64,000 nucleotides of DNA from Clostridium gelidum (GTDB lineage Bacteria; Bacillota; Clostridia; Clostridiales; Clostridiaceae). Below the pieces are notes generated by a model that was not told where the DNA came from, ran no database searches, and saw only the letters and a program-made list of their open reading frames with translations. The stretch is from contig NZ_AP024849.1 in assembly GCF_019977655.1 (NCBI RefSeq), positions 4,435,001-4,499,000 of the forward strand, given 5' to 3'. Shown here in pieces: positions 61,474 through 64,000 of this stretch (position 1 is its first letter; every line of letters begins with the position of its first letter). Position numbers and translations under genes: made by a program.

Positions 61474-62500
61474 AATATATTATATCTAATTTTTTATCTT
61501 TTAGACAGAGTTTTATATGTCCTCTATCAATTTTATCATCTTGTTCTACCACAATAAATTTATTATTATCCTTAAGTTTGTTAAAATATATTTTTTTATT
61601 AGCATAGAGTTTACTCAAGTCTTTAGAATTAATATGAATACATGCATTTTTTTCTTCTTTCATATTTTCTAAAATTATATCTACGAGCAGGCTACCTTCA
61701 ACTAATTCTCTAAAAGAAGGATGGAATGGTCCAGCTACAATATCTCCGCCCTCATTTATACTTTCCGTTGGTTGAAGTCCCATTCTTATTACATTAATTT
61801 CGTTTTTTCTATACATGTCGTACATAACTTTACTTATGTTCACCGCTTCTTCTAAAGAGTATGGGATATATTGATCAGAAGTGTACATTTTTTCCATAGG
61901 TGTATCTTTTATAACTAAAGATGGATATATTCTGCAAATATCTGGCTTCATCTCAATGGACGCTTTAGTTGTGTTTATATCCTTCTCAAATGTATCCCCC
62001 GGAAGTCCTGGCATTATTTGATGACCTAAAACAATATTATATTCTTTAATCAGTTTAGACGCTTCTATAACATCAAAAACGTTATGTCCTCTTCCAGACT
62101 TTTTCAATACATCTTCATCCAATGATTGAACACCAAGTTCTATTATATCAACTCCATATTCCTTAAGATAAGTTAATATATAATCATTAATATAATCCGG
62201 TCTTGTAGATAACCTTATTTTCTCTATAAGTTTTTTATCTTTAAATTCTTTAGCTATGTTTAAAAGTTCTTTTTGCTTTTCTTCTCTTATTCCTGTAAAT
62301 GTTCCTCCAAAAAATGAAACTTCAATAGTTGCATTCTTATTTTGTATTGTTTCTAAATAATCATTTATTGTATCCCTTACAGTTTGTGCTGTAACATCAT
62401 CACTGGCTCCAGTTATTCTATCTTGATTGCAAAACACGCAATTATGTGGACAGCCCGCGTGTGGCACAAATATAGGTATTATATAATAATTCTTACTCAT
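61472..62500 (-). CDS. Elp3-like radical SAM protein of unknown substrate
   Basis: 342 aa. Radical SAM domain with CPHNCVFCNQDRITG (CX3CX2C cluster), SFFGGTFTGI, STRPDYIND and the Elp3/MiaB-type core ELGVQSLDEDVLKKSGRGH; GHQIMPGLPGDT. The C-terminal ~100 residues (~245-342) resemble the extension of the clostridial 'radical SAM, C-terminal extension' proteins; no acetyltransferase domain is present, so this is not a full Elp3. It overlaps rnc by 8 nt and is a regular neighbour of rnc-smc in clostridia, suggesting an RNA-related substrate (inference). Confidence 0.85.
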   Translation of the reverse strand: MSKNYYIIPIFVPHAGCPHNCVFCNQDRITGASDDVTAQTVRDTINDYLETIQNKNATIEVSFFGGTFTGIREEKQKELLNIAKEFKDKKLIEKIRLSTRPDYINDYILTYLKEYGVDIIELGVQSLDEDVLKKSGRGHNVFDVIEASKLIKEYNIVLGHQIMPGLPGDTFEKDINTTKASIEMKPDICRIYPSLVIKDTPMEKMYTSDQYIPYSLEEAVNISKVMYDMYRKNEINVIRMGLQPTESINEGGDIVAGPFHPSFRELVEGSLLVDIILENMKEEKNACIHINSKDLSKLYANKKIYFNKLKDNNKFIVVEQDDKIDRGHIKLCLKDKKLDIIY

Positions 62501-63191
62501 TTATCTTATCCAATATATCTAAAGCTTGTTTGGCTGCATTTTGTTCTGATTCTTTTTTACTGTAACCGGATCCTTCACCCATTAGTTTTTTATCTATAAC
62601 CACATTGGTAAAAAATTTTCTTCTATGAGGTGGTCCTTCATATCTTGTTAATTCATATTGAATTATTATCTCTCCATCTTTTTGAAGGAGTTCTTGAAGT
62701 TTTGTTTTAAAATCCAATACTATTTCATTATTTATAGCTTTATTTATTACTTCCTCAAAATGAAGCAATATAAAATCTCTAACAAATCCAAGACCTTTGT
62801 CTAAATAAACAGCAGCAAGTACCGCTTCAACAGCATCCGCTTGTATTGAAATTCTTTCTCTTCCACCGGTAAGTTCTTCACCTTTGCTCATTCTAATATA
62901 AGACCCAAGATTTATTTTTTTTGCGATTTCATAAAGAGAATTTTCACAAACTATCAAACTTCTTATTTTAGTTAATTCGCCTTCACTCTTATACTTAAAG
63001 TTATTAAAAAGATATTCTGTAATACAAAGCTGTAATACTGAATCTCCTAAAAACTCAAGTCTTTCATTATATTCAGCATCTTTAAATTGATTTCCAAACG
63101 AACTATGTGTAAGTGCTGTTTTTAGTAAAGTAGGATTATTAAAACAAACTCCCAGGTTTTCTTCTATTTCTTTAAGTGTGTATCTATTCAT
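62493..63191 (-). CDS. rnc: ribonuclease III
   Basis: Double-strand-specific endoribonuclease for rRNA and mRNA processing. 232 aa: catalytic domain with NERLEFLGDS at residues 42-51, then QADAVEAVLAAVYLD; C-terminal dsRNA-binding domain (~158-230: DFKTKLQELLQKDGE, GEGSGYSKKESEQNAAKQAL). AAGGAGTG about 7 nt before the ATG at 63191 excludes ten upstream codons. The window order plsX-acpP-rnc-smc-ftsY is the classical Firmicute arrangement (fabD/fabG absent between). Confidence 0.97.
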   Translation of the reverse strand: MNRYTLKEIEENLGVCFNNPTLLKTALTHSSFGNQFKDAEYNERLEFLGDSVLQLCITEYLFNNFKYKSEGELTKIRSLIVCENSLYEIAKKINLGSYIRMSKGEELTGGRERISIQADAVEAVLAAVYLDKGLGFVRDFILLHFEEVINKAINNEIVLDFKTKLQELLQKDGEIIIQYELTRYEGPPHRRKFFTNVVIDKKLMGEGSGYSKKESEQNAAKQALDILDKINE

Positions 63192-63303
63192 GTATTCCAC
63201 TCCTTGAAGTTTATTCTTCAACTTGCTAAAACACTTTTTATGCTTAAGGCATATTCCTAGTATAACAAATTCAAGAATAAACTAAATTAATCTGAAAATA
63301 TAA

Positions 63304-63325
63304 AATCCCGCAAACCTGCGGGATT
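63304..63325 (-). terminator. terminator of acpP
   Basis: A 9-bp GC-rich stem AATCCCGCA/TGCGGGATT (63304-63312 with 63317-63325), 4-nt loop, then TTTATATTTT on the minus strand. Confidence 0.82.
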
Positions 63326-63328
63326 ATT

Positions 63329-63559
63329 TTATTCTTCGTGATGAGCTTTTACGTAATTTACAACATCTCCAACTGTTTTGAAGTTTTCAACGTCTTCATC
63401 AGGTATTTCTAAATCAAGTTCATCTTCTAGAGCCATTATAAGTTCAACTATATCTAATGAGTCAGCATTTAAATCTTCAATAAATGATGCTTCCATAACA
63501 ACGCTTCCTACATCGACGCTTAACTTATCCGCAATAATTGCTTGTATTTTTTCAAACAT
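63329..63559 (-). CDS. acpP: acyl carrier protein
   Basis: Carries growing acyl chains in fatty acid synthesis; also donates acyl groups to the PlsX route. 76 aa, very acidic, with the phosphopantetheine Ser34 in the DSL motif (LNADSLDIVELIMALEDE). GGGAGGTG about 6 nt before the ATG at 63559 fixes the start (the upstream GTG belongs to the SD). Own promoter at 63589-63617 and own terminator. Confidence 0.97.
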   Translation of the reverse strand: MFEKIQAIIADKLSVDVGSVVMEASFIEDLNADSLDIVELIMALEDELDLEIPDEDVENFKTVGDVVNYVKAHHEE

Positions 63560-63588
63560 TATTTTCACCTCCCAAGTTCTACATTTAG

Positions 63589-63617
63589 ATAATAGTATAT
63601 ATTGTTTAAATCGTCAA
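63589..63617 (-). promoter_or_regulatory. SigA promoter of acpP
   Basis: On the minus strand: TTGACG at 63612-63617, 17-bp spacer, TATTAT at 63589-63594. It lies between plsX and acpP. Confidence 0.7.
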
Positions 63618-63639
63618 TATTAGTTTATCAATATTTTAA

Positions 63640-64000
63640 TTAATTTTCTATAGAAAACTCATTTTTTATATGTTTTAGCACATCATTTTCATAGAAAATT
63701 TTAGTTTGCTTAATAGCGTTTTTGAATGCCTTTGCATCTGAGCTACCATGAGCTTTTATGCATATTCCATCAACACCTAAAAAAGGCGCTCCACCAACTT
63801 CTTTATAATCAAATTTTCGCATTATATTTTTAAGTACAGGTTTTAATAAAACTACACCTAATTTAGAAATAATTGATGACCTAAGCACTTCATCCTTCAT
63901 TATGCCTAAAATACTTGAGGCGGAACCTTCATACATTTTTAAAGCTGTATTTCCTACAAAACCATCACTAACTAAAATATTAGTATCCCCTGTAGGTATA
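63640..64000 (-). CDS. plsX: phosphate acyltransferase PlsX (5' part beyond the window)
   Basis: Converts acyl-ACP to acyl-phosphate, the first step of phospholipid synthesis in Firmicutes. Only the C-terminal ~119 codons are inside the window; the frame stays open to base 64000. The family segment VSDGFVGNTALKMYEG and VGGAPFLGVDGICIKAHGSS identify it. Next to acpP, as usual. Confidence 0.95.
   Translation of the reverse strand, partial: IPTGDTNILVSDGFVGNTALKMYEGSASSILGIMKDEVLRSSIISKLGVVLLKPVLKNIMRKFDYKEVGGAPFLGVDGICIKAHGSSDAKAFKNAIKQTKIFYENDVLKHIKNEFSIEN

Noticed and set aside
61472..62500. Oxygen-independent coproporphyrinogen oxidase or full Elp3
   Set aside because: The Cys motif context and GGTFTGI differ from HemN/HemW, and there is no acetyltransferase domain as in Elp3.

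Overview
This is a strongly AT-rich, densely coding chromosomal segment of an endospore-forming Gram-positive anaerobe. I place it in Clostridium sensu stricto. The evidence is the Firmicute gene order (plsX-acpP-rnc-smc-ftsY-ylxM-ffh-rpsP through rpsB-tsf-pyrH-frr-uppS-cdsA and nusA-infB to recA-rny-spoVS), the sporulation genes (spoVS, ylmC/ymxH), CodY, frequent UUG starts behind strong Shine-Dalgarno (SD) sites, and the low GC. The species cannot be named from the window alone; a member of the C. beijerinckii/C. butyricum group is my inference.

Layout. Bases 1-1884 (+) hold the end of an OmpR-type response regulator and its histidine kinase. From 1979 to 6164 (-) lies the riboflavin operon ribD-ribE-ribBA-ribH behind an FMN riboswitch. 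From 6215 to 10799 there are accessory or isolated genes: a DUF6398/TPR protein, a cysteine amidase-domain protein, purB and a DUF378 membrane protein. From 10928 to the end nearly everything is on the minus strand. Read in the direction of transcription (from 64000 downwards) the order is: plsX, acpP, rnc, a radical SAM gene, a 30-codon membrane peptide, smc, ftsY, ylxM, ffh, rpsP, khpA, rimM, trmD, rplS, rbgA, rnhB, [yraN on +], comM-like, dprA, topA, codY, rpsB, tsf, pyrH, frr, uppS, cdsA, an AI-2E-family gene, dxr, rseP, ispG, rimP, nusA, rnpM, ylxQ, infB, rbfA, nrnA, truB, ribF, rpsO, pnp, M16 peptidase, ylmC, aspartokinase, tepA, ftsK/spoIIIE, rimO, pgsA, recA, rny, spoVS, ptsH.

The genes form functional modules: translation and ribosome assembly (rpsB, tsf, frr, rpsP, rimM, trmD, rplS, rbgA, rimP, nusA, infB, rbfA, truB, rpsO, rimO), RNA decay (rnc, pnp, rny, nrnA), protein targeting (ffh, ftsY, ylxM), chromosome maintenance (smc, ftsK, topA, dprA, recA, rnhB), envelope lipid and isoprenoid synthesis (plsX, acpP, cdsA, pgsA, uppS, dxr, ispG), and regulation (codY, ptsH, spoVS).

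Control signals can be read in the sequence. They include clear SigA promoters with 17-bp spacers (recA, rny, ptsH, rpsO, rpsB, codY, rplS, acpP, rimP), a SigH-type promoter for spoVS, a LexA/DinR box at recA, a candidate CodY box at codY, an FMN riboswitch, an L19 leader, a candidate attenuator before rimP-nusA and about twenty intrinsic terminators.

The least ordinary material is intergenic. There is a ~157-bp foldback repeat present twice, plus a miniature derivative. A second repeat family pairs tandem heptamers with a shared 24-mer at gene 3' ends. There is an unexplained island between tepA and ftsK, and topA has a hairpin and micro-ORF between a strong SD and its start. I found no tRNA, rRNA, CRISPR array, prophage or intact insertion sequence, and no clear new multi-gene system.
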